Source: Corynebacterium sp. CNJ-954 (GTDB taxonomy: Bacteria; Actinomycetota; Actinomycetes; Mycobacteriales; Mycobacteriaceae). Taken from it: a stretch of 51,174 nucleotides of DNA. Location of the stretch: assembly GCF_001942345.1 (NCBI RefSeq), contig NZ_MKKI01000007.1, positions 1 through 51,174 of the forward strand, written 5' to 3'. The translations under genes were made by a program, and so were the position numbers. Shown one piece after another: positions 17,073 through 25,886 of the stretch (positions are counted from its first letter, which is position 1; every line of letters starts with the position of its first letter). The notes below the pieces were generated by a model, which was given only the letters and a program-made list of their open reading frames with translations, was not told where the DNA came from and did not search any database.

Positions 17073-17146
17073 GTCAGGTGGGATCCTGGTGATGCGTGGG
17101 GTCTAGTGCGCGTCCCGGGGCATGACCCGGAACAGGACGCGGCGGA

Positions 17147-17793
17147 CTAGAACAGGTTGCCGGCGACAGCCTTGTACTGCTCGCCTGCAGCCTCGGCCTG
17201 CTTGATGGCGCCGGTGTAGTTGTCGTTGAGGGCTGCGCGGTTGTCCTTGTACAGGGACTCCAGCTCGTTCGGCACCTCGATGCCGTTGGCGGCGAACGCC
17301 TCGGTGATCTTCTCCACACGCCGTCGATGGCGAGGGAGTCGGTCTGGCTGCTGAGGTCGGCAGCAGCTTCCTGGGGGTTGGCGGCGTAGTTGTCGGTGGC
17401 GGGGGCCGCCGGTGCGGAGCGCTGTTCCGGTGCGGAGTTCAGGCCCAGCTGAGCGGAGCAGGACGGCCATGCGCCCCAGCCCTGTCCCTCGAGAATGCGC
17501 TCGGCGACAACGATCTGCTCTTCGCGGGAGGCCTGGTCGGCGGAGGCTGCGAACTCGTCGCCGCCGTAGCCGCTCCAGGTGCTCGGGGAGAACTGGAGTC
17601 CACCCTGGAAGCCGTTGCCGGTGTTGATGGACCAGTCTCCGCCGGACTCGCACTGTGCGAGGCGGTCCCAGTCGGAGTCGGGGGCGGCGTTGGCTGCCGG
17701 AGCCGCGACGGCGCCGAGTGCCAGGGTCGCCATGCCGGCGACGGCGAGGCGCTTGGTGCTGAAGCTGCTCTTACGGATGGTGTGTCGTCCCAT
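17147..17793 (-). pseudogene. rpf1: Resuscitation-promoting factor gene, frameshifted
   Basis: Encodes a secreted peptidoglycan-cleaving Rpf. A signal peptide ends near APAANA (about residue 36), and the lysozyme-like Rpf domain follows: DWDRLAQCESGGDWSINTGNGF with catalytic Glu49, then GGLQFSPSTWSGYGG and EQIVVAERI. After LAIDGV (codon 159, 17317-17319) the frame is lost. One base inserted at about 17318 would give GVVEKITEAFAANG and continue through YKDNRAALNDNYTG to the stop at 17147, giving about 215 residues, close to corynebacterial Rpf1. Unrepaired, translation runs on to 17074 with an arginine/proline-rich tail, keeping the catalytic domain intact. A sequencing error or a true mutation cannot be told apart here. 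Confidence 0.75.
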
Positions 17794-17874
17794 GTGGGTT
17801 GATTCCTTTCGGAGTCGGTGGTGCGGCGATCAGGTCCCGTGTATCACCGCGGTGTTCATTGCTGGGGTCCGACA

Positions 17875-17901
17875 GTAACGGTTTGTCACGATTGAGTCAC
17901 G
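17875..17901. promoter_or_regulatory. Three GT(A/C)ACG direct repeats upstream of rpf
   Basis: GTAACG at 17875, GTCACG at 17885 and GTCACG at 17896 are spaced 10 and 11 bp, one helical turn, on the same face. Direct repeats of GTMAC-type hexamers are the kind of site reported for MtrA, which controls cell-wall hydrolase and rpf genes in this lineage. They lie about 80-110 bp upstream of the rpf start. Assignment to MtrA is inference. Confidence 0.5.
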
Positions 17902-18000
17902 CTGATTGGCGGGATTCGTGGCTGTTCAGGCGCGATCGCGTCCTGATGCCGCGAATGTGAGCGTGAGCACCTACGGGGTCAAAACCGGCGTTGCCCAGTG

Positions 18001-18039
18001 CGTTACCGTTCCGTGTCTCGAACGTTATCGAACCGTTAT
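18001..18039. promoter_or_regulatory. CGTTAY repeats upstream of the cold-shock gene
   Basis: CGTTAC (18001), CGTTAT (18023) and CGTTAT (18034) occur, the last two inside an 11-bp tandem CGAACGTTAT / CGAACCGTTAT. CGTTAC is the complement of the GTAACG seen upstream of rpf. The rest of the 395-bp divergent gap (17794-18188) shows no gene and no riboswitch pattern I could recognise. Confidence 0.4.
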
Positions 18040-18188
18040 TATTGACGTGTGACCTTCATCACATTGTGGCCCGTGGCGGCATTTCGGGGTCCGGAGGCAC
18101 GCGTGGGCACCCGTGGCGCCCCACGGGTAAGCTGGTGCATTCCCCATCCGTGAGTAGACAGTATGTAGAGAAAGGACAGGCCGACATC

Positions 18189-18608
18189 ATGCCGACCGGA
18201 AAAGTGAAGTGGTACGACCCGGACCGGGGATTCGGCTTCGTCTCCAACCCCGAGGGTGAGGACGTCTACGTCGGATCGCAGGTGCTTCCCGAGGGAGTGA
18301 CCGAGCTGCACAAGGGACAGCGCCTCGAGTACGACTTCGCCGAAGCACGGAAAGGCCCGCAGGCCATGCGCGTGACCGTACTGGACGACGGGCCGGTGTC
18401 GTCACCGCAGAAGGGCTCCAGGGGTGCCCAGGGGGCACGGGGTCACAAGTACAGCCCCGACAAGCTCCATGAACTGGTCCAGGACACCGTCACGCTGCTG
18501 GAGTCACGGGTGCAGCCGAGCCTGGAGGCGGGACGCCGTCCCGACCGGAAGGAAGGGCGGCAGGTCGCCGAGATCCTGCGCACCATCGCCCGCGAGCTCG
18601 ACAGCTGA
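18189..18608 (+). CDS. cspB: Cold-shock-domain protein with helical extension (CspB type)
   Basis: 139 residues. An N-terminal cold-shock domain (about 1-67) carries KVKWYDPDRGFGFVS (RNP1) and EDVYVGSQ in place of the usual VFVHFS RNP2. It is followed by a basic glycine-rich linker and a C-terminal helical segment of about 55 residues. This longer form corresponds to mycobacterial Rv0871 (CspB) and to a second Csp in corynebacteria rather than to the 67-residue CspA. It should bind single-stranded nucleic acid. AAAGGAC upstream is the SD for ATG 18189. Its stop lies 4 bp from the convergent DUF2771 gene. Confidence 0.82.
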   Translation: MPTGKVKWYDPDRGFGFVSNPEGEDVYVGSQVLPEGVTELHKGQRLEYDFAEARKGPQAMRVTVLDDGPVSSPQKGSRGAQGARGHKYSPDKLHELVQDTVTLLESRVQPSLEAGRRPDRKEGRQVAEILRTIARELDS

Positions 18609-18612
18609 CCGG

Positions 18613-19209
18613 CTACTCCCCGGGGTCGGTGGTGGGGTCGGCGGCGGGGTCCGGCTCCACGCCGGTGTTGAAGGCCCAGACCACGCCGTAGGGCACCTCT
18701 TCGCCGTCTTCCTCCCCGAGGATCAGGGCATGGACCTCGACCACGCTGAGACGGGCACCCGGTTCGGCCCCGTCCTCCGTCTCCGCAGAACCCCGGACCG
18801 TGACCTCCGACTTCTCTCCTGCGGCCCAGGTGTTCTCCATGTTCGCCGCCTGATCGTCGAAGATCTGCAGCAGTGACCAGTCCTGGCTGGTGACCTCCTC
18901 GGGCAACGAGAGTGTGACCTCGTCGTCCGGTCCCACCTCGATCGTGGACGGTTCGCCCTCGTCGCAGTCGCCTGTGAACCGTTGGCAGACGGAGTAGGGG
19001 GCGTACTCCTGCTCGTTCCCGGACGCGTCGGTCACCGTCACCCGCAGGTCCTGCGGGTCCGCGGCGGGGCGGTTGTCGCTCCAGTACTGGTAACCCAGCA
19101 CTGCCGCAGCGACCACCACGACCAGGAGCACGATAGCTCCGAATGCGATGTACTGCTTACGCTGGGCAGCCCGGCGCCGCTGCTTCTTCGTCTGCTTCTC
19201 GGTGCTCAT
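18613..19209 (-). CDS. Membrane-anchored DUF2771-like protein
   Basis: 198 residues: a basic cytoplasmic N terminus, one transmembrane helix (about 20-43) and an acidic extracytoplasmic domain with PYSVCQRFTGDCDEGE (two Cys, possible disulfide) and an acidic C-terminal tail. Order beside the MFS gene matches mycobacterial Rv0875c-Rv0876c, whose first member is an exported DUF2771 protein. Function unknown. It is read from the same strand as, and 43 bp after, the MFS gene. Confidence 0.65.
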   Translation of the reverse strand: MSTEKQTKKQRRRAAQRKQYIAFGAIVLLVVVVAAAVLGYQYWSDNRPAADPQDLRVTVTDASGNEQEYAPYSVCQRFTGDCDEGEPSTIEVGPDDEVTLSLPEEVTSQDWSLLQIFDDQAANMENTWAAGEKSEVTVRGSAETEDGAEPGARLSVVEVHALILGEEDGEEVPYGVVWAFNTGVEPDPAADPTTDPGE

Positions 19210-19252
19210 TCGGTAGGGAACTCCTGTCCACGGGGGTCGGGTTCGGGCGTGC

Positions 19253-20587
19253 TCACCGGGGGCTCCTCGCCCGGCCGATCAGGGCACCCAGGCCGACGCC
19301 ACGCGCCGCGGCGATGACATTGGCGTACATCACTGTACCGACGACGGCGAGCACGGCCATACCGACGGTGAGCTCCGGGGGAAGCAGGATCCCGAGAGTG
19401 CCGCCGAAGACCCACGACAACTGCAGCGCGGTTTCGGAGATGCCGAAGGCCGACGCCTGTGCCGCCTGATCAAGTCCGGACTGGATCGCCGCGTCCAGGC
19501 ACACCTTCGACATCGCGCTGCCCAGTGACAGGACAGCGGTGGCGACTGCTGCGGTGACCATGCCGTCCCATACCGCCGCACACACCACGGCACCCAGCGA
19601 CAGCGCTCCCAGGGCGAGGACGGCGCCCTGAGGCCGGGAAAACCGGATCCGCGAACCCAGGGCGTTACCGGCGAACGTGCCCACACCACCGGCCGCGCCC
19701 ACCGCGGCGAGCATCGAGAGCTGTTCGACACCTGACAGATGGGAGGAGGACTTGGCGACGAACGCCACGTAGATTGTCATGAAGCCGGTTCCGCACCGCT
19801 GCAGAGCCGTCGCCCACATGCAGGTCCGTGCGGCATCGGGGAAGCGCACCCGGATGGAGCGCCGCCATCTGGTGATCACGGGTCCACCGCCACGTCCTCG
19901 ACGCACCCCCGCAGCAGGTACAGGATCCTCCGGTACGAAGGGACTGACCGTGACCTCGTCCTGACCACGTTCGGCGGTGGAGGGGATCAGGGCGCATCCG
20001 TAGATCCCCGACAGCGCCACGACCATCAGCAGCCACAGGGACGCCTGGGGATCGAAGACGTAGGCGATCGCTGCCGCCAGGCCGCCGGCGACCAGGGAGC
20101 CGCCGATGTGCCCGGCGATCGTCAACCGGGCATTGGCACGCACCAGGTCGAGTGCCTCGGGAGCGACGCGGGGGGTGACCGAGGACTTCAGTACGCCGTA
20201 CGACTTACTCAGCACCAGCATGCCCAGCGCTGCAGGGTAGAGCATCCATGAGTTGAAGTTCTGCAGCAGCACCGCCGCCAGGACGACCCGGCCTGCGAAG
20301 GTCAGGGAGAGCGCGAGACGACGACCCGTCCGGATCCGGTCAAGCGCAGGCCCGATCAGCGGAGCGAGCAGGGCGAAGGGTGCGATCGTCACCAACAGGT
20401 AGGCGGCGACAGATGTCCGGGACTCCGCCTCGGCTGCGGAGAAGAACAGGGTGCCTGCCAACGAGACCGCCAGGACGGCGTCCACCGCGAAGTTCGCGAT
20501 GGAGGTGTACATCAGGGCGGTCAGTCCGGACTCCCGTGCCCCGTCGGCACCCATCAGGCCGTATACCCGGTTGGCCGACCGGGACAT
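19253..20587 (-). CDS. MFS-type membrane transporter (Rv0876c-like)
   Basis: About 444 residues with around 12 hydrophobic helices and a hydrophilic central loop (roughly 225-260, rich in Arg, Gly and Pro). LIGPALDRIRTGRR is the MFS loop 2-3 motif. Gene position next to DUF2771 suggests the same functional unit as in mycobacteria; substrate unknown. ATG 20587 is chosen; a GTG immediately before it (20590) sits better relative to a GAGGAA SD and is an equally good start. It nearly abuts the upstream glutaminyl cyclase gene. Confidence 0.75.
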   Translation of the reverse strand: MSRSANRVYGLMGADGARESGLTALMYTSIANFAVDAVLAVSLAGTLFFSAAEAESRTSVAAYLLVTIAPFALLAPLIGPALDRIRTGRRLALSLTFAGRVVLAAVLLQNFNSWMLYPAALGMLVLSKSYGVLKSSVTPRVAPEALDLVRANARLTIAGHIGGSLVAGGLAAAIAYVFDPQASLWLLMVVALSGIYGCALIPSTAERGQDEVTVSPFVPEDPVPAAGVRRGRGGGPVITRWRRSIRVRFPDAARTCMWATALQRCGTGFMTIYVAFVAKSSSHLSGVEQLSMLAAVGAAGGVGTFAGNALGSRIRFSRPQGAVLALGALSLGAVVCAAVWDGMVTAAVATAVLSLGSAMSKVCLDAAIQSGLDQAAQASAFGISETALQLSWVFGGTLGILLPPELTVGMAVLAVVGTVMYANVIAAARGVGLGALIGRARSPR

Positions 20588-20594
20588 CACGCCA

Positions 20595-21455
20595 CTATTC
20601 CTCACTGAACTGCACCTCGTAGAGGGTGTCCCACAGCTTTCCGGTCACGAGGAAACTGTTGCCGTCGGCCCCCTCGGCACGGTTCTCGGCGATACCGTTG
20701 AGGACGTCGGCACCGTCCCTGTCACCTGCGGGGAGGTCGAGGTCGACCACCCCGGTCACGTCACCGGTGGTCGGGTCGATGCGCAGAATGCGGTCGGAGT
20801 GCCACACATTGGCCCAGACGGTCTTCTCGTCCCCGGAACCCGTGCACTCCAGTTCGTTGATCTCGTCGACGGGGTCCCCGTCGAGGGTGACCTCCACGCT
20901 GCCGGTCGGGGCGAAAGTCGCCGGATCCCGGAAGGTCAGGGTGGGGGAACCGTCCGACATGACCAAACGGTCGCCGTCGGAACACAGTCCCCATCCTTCG
21001 CCGTCGTAGGAGGCTTCGTCGGTGACTTCCAGGGTGTCGGCGTCCCGCGCGAAAGCGACACCTGATTTCCACGTGAGTTGCCACACCGTGTCCCCGTGCA
21101 CGGTGGCCCCCTCGCCGAAGTACCTCTCGTCGAGGTCCGCGCTGACGGTGGGGGAGGTCGCGTCGTCGACGGGGGCGCGGTAGATCCGCGACTCGCCGTT
21201 CAACCCTGTCGACACCAGCAGGTCACCGTCGGGCATGACCTCCAACCCCTGGGTGAAGGACGATGAGTCGAACGGATGCTCCGCGGTGACCTCGGCCGTC
21301 AGGACCGGGACGGTGGAGTCGGCATCCACGGGGTCCCCGCCGTCCTCGGCCGCGGAGCATCCGGTCATCGCGACCGTCAGCATGGCGGCGGACAGGATGG
21401 ACACCGTACGTGCGCCACGTGGCGCCGACTGAACGCGAGGGGTCATACCGCCCAT
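20595..21455 (-). CDS. Glutaminyl-peptide cyclotransferase (beta-propeller) lipoprotein
   Basis: 286 residues. A lipoprotein signal ends in MTGC (Cys about 33). The mature part carries the plant/bacterial-type glutaminyl cyclase motifs: FDSSSFTQGLE, ERYFGEGAT, LTWKSG, GEGWGLC, MSDGSPTL, INELEC, ANVWHSD and LNGIAEN, spread over a five-bladed propeller. The enzyme converts N-terminal Gln of exported proteins to pyroglutamate. A 5-oxoprolinase-like operon is found elsewhere in this window, but nothing links the two. Starts at ATG 21455 or 21446 cannot be distinguished. Divergent from the purine permease gene. Confidence 0.85.
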   Translation of the reverse strand: MGGMTPRVQSAPRGARTVSILSAAMLTVAMTGCSAAEDGGDPVDADSTVPVLTAEVTAEHPFDSSSFTQGLEVMPDGDLLVSTGLNGESRIYRAPVDDATSPTVSADLDERYFGEGATVHGDTVWQLTWKSGVAFARDADTLEVTDEASYDGEGWGLCSDGDRLVMSDGSPTLTFRDPATFAPTGSVEVTLDGDPVDEINELECTGSGDEKTVWANVWHSDRILRIDPTTGDVTGVVDLDLPAGDRDGADVLNGIAENRAEGADGNSFLVTGKLWDTLYEVQFSEE

Positions 21456-21505
21456 GCTGCCACACCGGTTGCACGCAGACCTGCCTGGTGCGATTCTTAC
21501 TACTT

Positions 21506-22957
21506 ATGTCAGATTCCATCGGCGAGATGACCGCCGCACCAGCACCAGGGGCCCTCGACCGGTACTTCCACATCACGGCACGCCGTTCGACGGTCGGCAC
21601 GGAGGTCCGTGCCGGTATCGTGACGTTCTTCGCGATGGCCTACATCATCATCCTCAACCCGCTGATCCTGGGGACGGTCGAGGACGGCAACGGCGACGTC
21701 CTGGGGACCTCCCGGGTCGCCGCCGTCACCGCGCTGGCGGCCGGCGTGATGACGATAGCCTTCGGAGTGTTCGCGAAGTACCCCTTCGGTATCGCCGCTG
21801 GCCTGGGGATCAACACCCTGGTGGCGGTCACCTTCGTCGCCTCGGAGGGGCTCACCTGGCCCCAGGCGATGGGGCTGGTGGTGATCGACGGTGTGATCAT
21901 CGTGATCCTCGCGGTCACCGGTTTCCGTGAGGCCGTGTTCAACGCGATCCCGAACTCGCTGAAGGCGGCGATCGGGGTCGGTATCGGTCTCTTCATCGCC
22001 ATGGTCGGTGTGGTGGACTCCGGGTTCGTCCAGCGCATCCCCGATGCCGCGGGGACCACGGTACCGGTCACGTTGGGGATCGACGGGTCGATCGCCTCCT
22101 GGCCCACGGCCACCTTCGTGCTCGGCCTGGTCGTCTGCGGCATCCTCGTCGCCAAGAAGGTCCGCGGTGGACTCTTCATCGGCATCATCGTCACCACCGT
22201 CTTCGCGATGATCGTCCAGGCGCTCACCGGCGACTTCGGCGAGGGCAAAGGATGGCAGATGGCCACCCCGGAGATCCCGGACTCACTGGGCTCCGTGCCG
22301 GACCTCAGCCTCGTCGGCGCTGTCGACCTCTTCGGGGCCTTCGCGAAGATCGGTGCCCTCTCTGCGTGCCTGCTGGTCTTCACCCTGGTGCTGGCGAACT
22401 TCTTCGACGCGATGGGCACCATGACCGCGTTGGGCAAACAGGCGCGGCTCGTCGACGAGCAGGGCAACCTGCCGAACCTACGCACCGCCCTGATCATCGA
22501 GGGCGCCGGTGCCGCCGTCGGCGGTTCGGTGTCGGCGTCGTCCAACACCGTCTTCGTCGACTCCGCCGCCGGGATCGGCGACGGCGCCCGCACCGGCCTG
22601 GCGAACGTGGTGACCGGCGTGATCTTCCTGGCCGCGATGTTCCTGACCCCGCTGTACTCCGTGGTGCCGATCGAGGCCGCGGCACCGGTGCTGGTCGTCG
22701 TCGGTGCGATGATGATGGGGCAGATCACCGAGATCGACTTCTCCCGCTTCGAGATCGCCCTTCCGGCGTTTCTGACGATCGTGATCATGCCGTACACCTA
22801 CTCCATCGCCAACGGGATCGGCATGGGGTTCATCGCCTACGCGATCATGGCGCTGGTGACGGGACGGGGCCGGACACTGCACTGGCTGATGTACCTGGTG
22901 GCGATCCTGTTCGTGGTCTACTTCGCCATCGACCCGATCATGGATGCGGTGGGGTAG
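21506..22957 (+). CDS. NCS2-family (AzgA-type) purine permease
   Basis: 483 residues with about 13 transmembrane helices. It shows the AzgA/PbuG sub-type signatures: GTEVRAGIVTFFAMAYII, NPLILG, GIAAGLGINTLVAV, LVLANFFDAMGTMTALG and SSNTVFVDSAAGIGDGARTG. These are proton-coupled importers of hypoxanthine, guanine or adenine. No SD is visible before ATG 21506; the start is fixed by the MSDSIGEM beginning and lies 50 bp from the divergent cyclase gene. The next gene begins 4 bp after its stop or overlaps it. Confidence 0.88.
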   Translation: MSDSIGEMTAAPAPGALDRYFHITARRSTVGTEVRAGIVTFFAMAYIIILNPLILGTVEDGNGDVLGTSRVAAVTALAAGVMTIAFGVFAKYPFGIAAGLGINTLVAVTFVASEGLTWPQAMGLVVIDGVIIVILAVTGFREAVFNAIPNSLKAAIGVGIGLFIAMVGVVDSGFVQRIPDAAGTTVPVTLGIDGSIASWPTATFVLGLVVCGILVAKKVRGGLFIGIIVTTVFAMIVQALTGDFGEGKGWQMATPEIPDSLGSVPDLSLVGAVDLFGAFAKIGALSACLLVFTLVLANFFDAMGTMTALGKQARLVDEQGNLPNLRTALIIEGAGAAVGGSVSASSNTVFVDSAAGIGDGARTGLANVVTGVIFLAAMFLTPLYSVVPIEAAAPVLVVVGAMMMGQITEIDFSRFEIALPAFLTIVIMPYTYSIANGIGMGFIAYAIMALVTGRGRTLHWLMYLVAILFVVYFAIDPIMDAVG

Positions 22958-22961
22958 AGCT

Positions 22962-23810
22962 GTGCCGGACGCTCCTGTAACGGTCACTGACCCGACCGAC
23001 ACCCGCCTCGACGACATCCGTGACCTGAACTCCTCGGACAGACGTCCGGACCTGCCCGGAGGCAAGGGCCTGGTGGTTGCGGAGGGCAACCTGGTCGTCC
23101 CGCGACTGGCGGCGTCGCGGTTCCCTGTGCGCCAGGTGGTGGGCTTCGCGCACCGCCTGGACCAGTTGCGGGACGTTGCGGCGTCCGACCCGGAGGTCGC
23201 CCGTGGACTCGAGGGTGTCCCTTTCTTCGAGGTGTCCCGGGACGTGCTCGCCGACGCCGCGGGATTCGACATGCACCGCGGTCTCGTCGCCACCGCCGAC
23301 CGTGTGGAGGAACCGTCGCCGCAGAGCGTGTTGGACGGACTTTCTCCGGACAACCGGGTGATCGCCGTGCTGGAGGGAGTCGGTGACCACGAGAACATCG
23401 GCGCGCTGTTCCGGAACGCCGCCGGCCTGGGGGTCGGCGCGGTCCTGCTCGGGGCGGGGTGCGCGGACCCGTTGTACCGACGGGTGGTGCGGGTGTCGAT
23501 GGGGCACGTGCTGCGTACCCCGTTCGCACACGTCGGTGTCCGTCCGACGACGTGGCAACGGGGTCTCGTCGACCTGCAGTCCCGCGGATACCGGGTGGTG
23601 GCGATGACGCCGAACACGGACTCGGCGCTGTCCGAGGCGGTTGCAGGCGCGGACAAGGTTGCCGTGATGGTCGGTGCAGAAGGCCCGGGGCTGACCGAAC
23701 ATGCGATGCGGGCGGCCGATGTACGGGCGAAGATCCCCATGTCGCCGGGGACGGATTCGCTGAATGTGGCGACGTCGGCCGCGATCGGCTTCTACGCCGC
23801 ACAGTTCTGA
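22962..23810 (+). CDS. SpoU/TrmH-family RNA 2'-O-methyltransferase
   Basis: About 282 residues. The C-terminal SPOUT domain carries motif 1 (ENIGALFRNAAGLGVGAVLL), motif 2 (VMVGAEGPGLTEHAM) and motif 3 (IPMSPGTDSLNVATSAAIGFY), which form the knotted S-adenosylmethionine site. The N-terminal 110 residues are the substrate-binding part seen in the Rv0881-like group. The target (tRNA or 23S rRNA ribose) cannot be read from the sequence. GTG 22962 has a G-rich SD; ATG 22944 inside the permease gene is the alternative. Confidence 0.88.
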   Translation: MPDAPVTVTDPTDTRLDDIRDLNSSDRRPDLPGGKGLVVAEGNLVVPRLAASRFPVRQVVGFAHRLDQLRDVAASDPEVARGLEGVPFFEVSRDVLADAAGFDMHRGLVATADRVEEPSPQSVLDGLSPDNRVIAVLEGVGDHENIGALFRNAAGLGVGAVLLGAGCADPLYRRVVRVSMGHVLRTPFAHVGVRPTTWQRGLVDLQSRGYRVVAMTPNTDSALSEAVAGADKVAVMVGAEGPGLTEHAMRAADVRAKIPMSPGTDSLNVATSAAIGFYAAQF

Positions 23811-23815
23811 GGCAG

Positions 23816-24760
23816 TCAGCGTCCCGCGTTGCGTGCGCGTCGCCGGACCTCGTCGCCGATGCGGTGCGCGCCCGTCTGGAACAGACGTACCCCGCCACGA
23901 AGTCCGCGGCCCACCCCGGTCACCGCGGACAGCGCCGCGCCCTTGAGTAGATCGGAGGTTGCCCTGGTCGCGGACTCCTTGCCGTCGGCGTAGTCGTCGT
24001 ACCCGGGGGTGTTCGGGGTGACGGCGCTGACCGGACGGTGCGGGACGGAGGATGCGCCGGAGTTCCGGCGACCGGGCCGCGATGCCGGGCGACCGTCCAG
24101 AGCGAAGGCGCAGACCGGGATGTCGATCCCCTCACGCTCCACGCGGAAACCGAGCCAGTACTCCTCGGCTGCGGCGGCGAACTCCCCCGGTCGGAACGGC
24201 AGTTGGATACCGGTCGATTCGACGTTGCCTTCCCAGAACGGCGCCTCGAACGGTTCGGGGAGCCCGTTGTCCTCGAGGATCTTGTCGCGGGTGGCCGTGA
24301 AGCACCGTTTGAGCACGCCCCCGGACCAGTGGGCGAAGCCCCCGAGTCCGTCCGGATCGTCCGGGGTGCGGCAGGTCACGTATATGTCCGCCGCAGCGAT
24401 GAGGTCCCGCAGAGGTACGGGGACCTCCGACAACAGTCCTGCATCGGGGAGGACCGTCTGCACGATCGACAGGCCGGTGTAGCCGCCGATGTAGAACTCG
24501 TGGCGTCCCGGCGGCGCGGACCTGTTCATGTCGAAGTCACCGATGTGTGTGGGGGAGGAGAAGTCCCCGAAGACAGTCGTCGCACCGTCGCCTTCAGCCC
24601 CCAGACGGACGCCGAGTTGGGCGAGGTACTTCCGGGCGAAACCACGGTCGGGGACGGGTTCAGCCGTGAGGACGTCCCGCGGGACTGCTGCGGTGGCGAA
24701 CCAGAGGGTCACGACCGTGTCAGGCACACCTGCGGAACCGGAGGAGTCGGAAGATCCCAC
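23816..24760 (-). CDS. Conserved actinobacterial protein of unknown function (DUF6928-like)
   Basis: 314 residues. The first 230 form a globular domain beginning VVTLWFATAAVPRDVL and including YIGGYTGLSIVQ, YVTCRTPDDPDGLGGFAHWSGG-type and PFWEGNVES segments. The C-terminal 80 residues are low-complexity and basic. It looks like the family listed as DUF6928, an identification from memory with moderate certainty. Start is GTG 6 bp after the sepH stop, so it should be co-transcribed with sepH. Its stop lies 5 bp beyond the convergent methyltransferase gene. Confidence 0.55.
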   Translation of the reverse strand: MGSSDSSGSAGVPDTVVTLWFATAAVPRDVLTAEPVPDRGFARKYLAQLGVRLGAEGDGATTVFGDFSSPTHIGDFDMNRSAPPGRHEFYIGGYTGLSIVQTVLPDAGLLSEVPVPLRDLIAAADIYVTCRTPDDPDGLGGFAHWSGGVLKRCFTATRDKILEDNGLPEPFEAPFWEGNVESTGIQLPFRPGEFAAAAEEYWLGFRVEREGIDIPVCAFALDGRPASRPGRRNSGASSVPHRPVSAVTPNTPGYDDYADGKESATRATSDLLKGAALSAVTGVGRGLRGGVRLFQTGAHRIGDEVRRRARNAGR

Positions 24761-24766
24761 GGCCGT

Positions 24767-25837
24767 CTACTTCTTCTTGTTCCGGCCGTTGGCCTTGGGG
24801 TTCGTCCGCACGCCGAGGAGCACATCCTCCCAGTGCGGGGTGACCGCCTTCTTCTTCCGTTTGGCTGAGTCGTTGTCGCCACCGGCAGGGTGGGTACGCC
24901 GTCCGAAGAGGTCCACGGGAGCATCCGCCGTCGGGTCGGACGAGGTATCGACCGGACGGTTGTCCGGACGGGTCGCGTCGGAGTCACGGGGCGGGATGCC
25001 CGATGCCTCTCCCACGAGCTCGTCCGGGTCCTCGTCTCCGACGTCGTCCTGCCGACTGGACGGAACCACGGGGGACACCGTGCGGACAGGTCGTTCGAAC
25101 CGGGGGTCGATCAGGTCGGAGGCGACTGAGTTCACCGGCTCTGCTGTCGCAGGACCGTCCTCCCCGGGCACGTACCGGAAGTCGGCGACGAACCGGGACG
25201 CACCTTCGCGGTTCCCCTTCGTCCAACTCACCGAGATGATCCAGTGGTCCGAGGAGTCCATCGCCGCGGACCATTCCGCCGCCCGCAGACTCTCCCCCCG
25301 GGCGGCGAATGCACCGGCCAGGACCTCGCGCAGCGGGCCGTCGGTGGGCCCGTCCGCCCGGACCGGGTGAGCGTCCCGGGCCATGTCGGCGATGCGGTTG
25401 CGTTCCATCGCGATCGGCACGGCGAAAGGACGGACGCGGCGGTCCTCCATCCCGGTGTCCGCGACGATCTGCTCGACGGTCTCACCGTGGCGGATGCGGT
25501 CCTGGATCTCCTTGGGACGCAGGTGGACACGTTCACGCGTCGGGACGGCGACGGGCTCGGGTGCGTCAGAGGGTACGGGTTCCACGGCACGGTTGACCCG
25601 CTCCCGACGGTCGTCCGCGTCGTCGGGAGCCGTCGTCTCCTCGGCCTCCGCTGCCCCCGCAGTATCCGGTCCTGCGGCGCGGATGCCGAGGAACTCGGTC
25701 AGTTCGTCGGTGACCGGCAGGAAAAACTCCGCGACGCCCGCGCTCTCCGCATCGTCACCGGTGCCCTCCTCGGTGACCATGCGGAGAACGAGGGACGCCC
25801 GGTCGCTGTCGTCTTTGACGAACCGCAGTTCCTGCAT
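24767..25837 (-). CDS. sepH: SepH septation protein (DUF3071)
   Basis: About 356 residues. The N-terminal DUF3071 domain includes the HTH-like block VHLRPKEIQDRIRHG with VEQIVADTGMEDRRVRPF and AMERNRIADMAR. An acidic, proline-rich linker leads to the conserved C-terminal motif HWEDVLLGVR and a lysine-rich tail. In Streptomyces and mycobacteria SepH binds FtsZ and promotes assembly of the division ring. ATG 25837 is chosen because GGAGGT lies 7 nt upstream and homologues begin MxELR. A longer frame from 25873 lacks a signal. Upstream neighbour serC is separated by a terminator. Confidence 0.88.
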   Translation of the reverse strand: MQELRFVKDDSDRASLVLRMVTEEGTGDDAESAGVAEFFLPVTDELTEFLGIRAAGPDTAGAAEAEETTAPDDADDRRERVNRAVEPVPSDAPEPVAVPTRERVHLRPKEIQDRIRHGETVEQIVADTGMEDRRVRPFAVPIAMERNRIADMARDAHPVRADGPTDGPLREVLAGAFAARGESLRAAEWSAAMDSSDHWIISVSWTKGNREGASRFVADFRYVPGEDGPATAEPVNSVASDLIDPRFERPVRTVSPVVPSSRQDDVGDEDPDELVGEASGIPPRDSDATRPDNRPVDTSSDPTADAPVDLFGRRTHPAGGDNDSAKRKKKAVTPHWEDVLLGVRTNPKANGRNKKK

Positions 25838-25886
25838 CGGTGGGACCTCCATCCACTGGGTGTTTTCCGCCACAGTAGCGCAGAAA

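Noticed and set aside
17074..17146. Extension of the rpf frame to the stop at 17074
   Set aside because: The tail is an out-of-frame arginine/proline-rich translation; the conserved C terminus is in the other frame and ends at 17147.
17794..18188. c-di-AMP (ydaO-type) riboswitch upstream of rpf
   Set aside because: Such riboswitches precede some actinobacterial rpf genes, but the conserved sequence blocks were not found in either orientation here.
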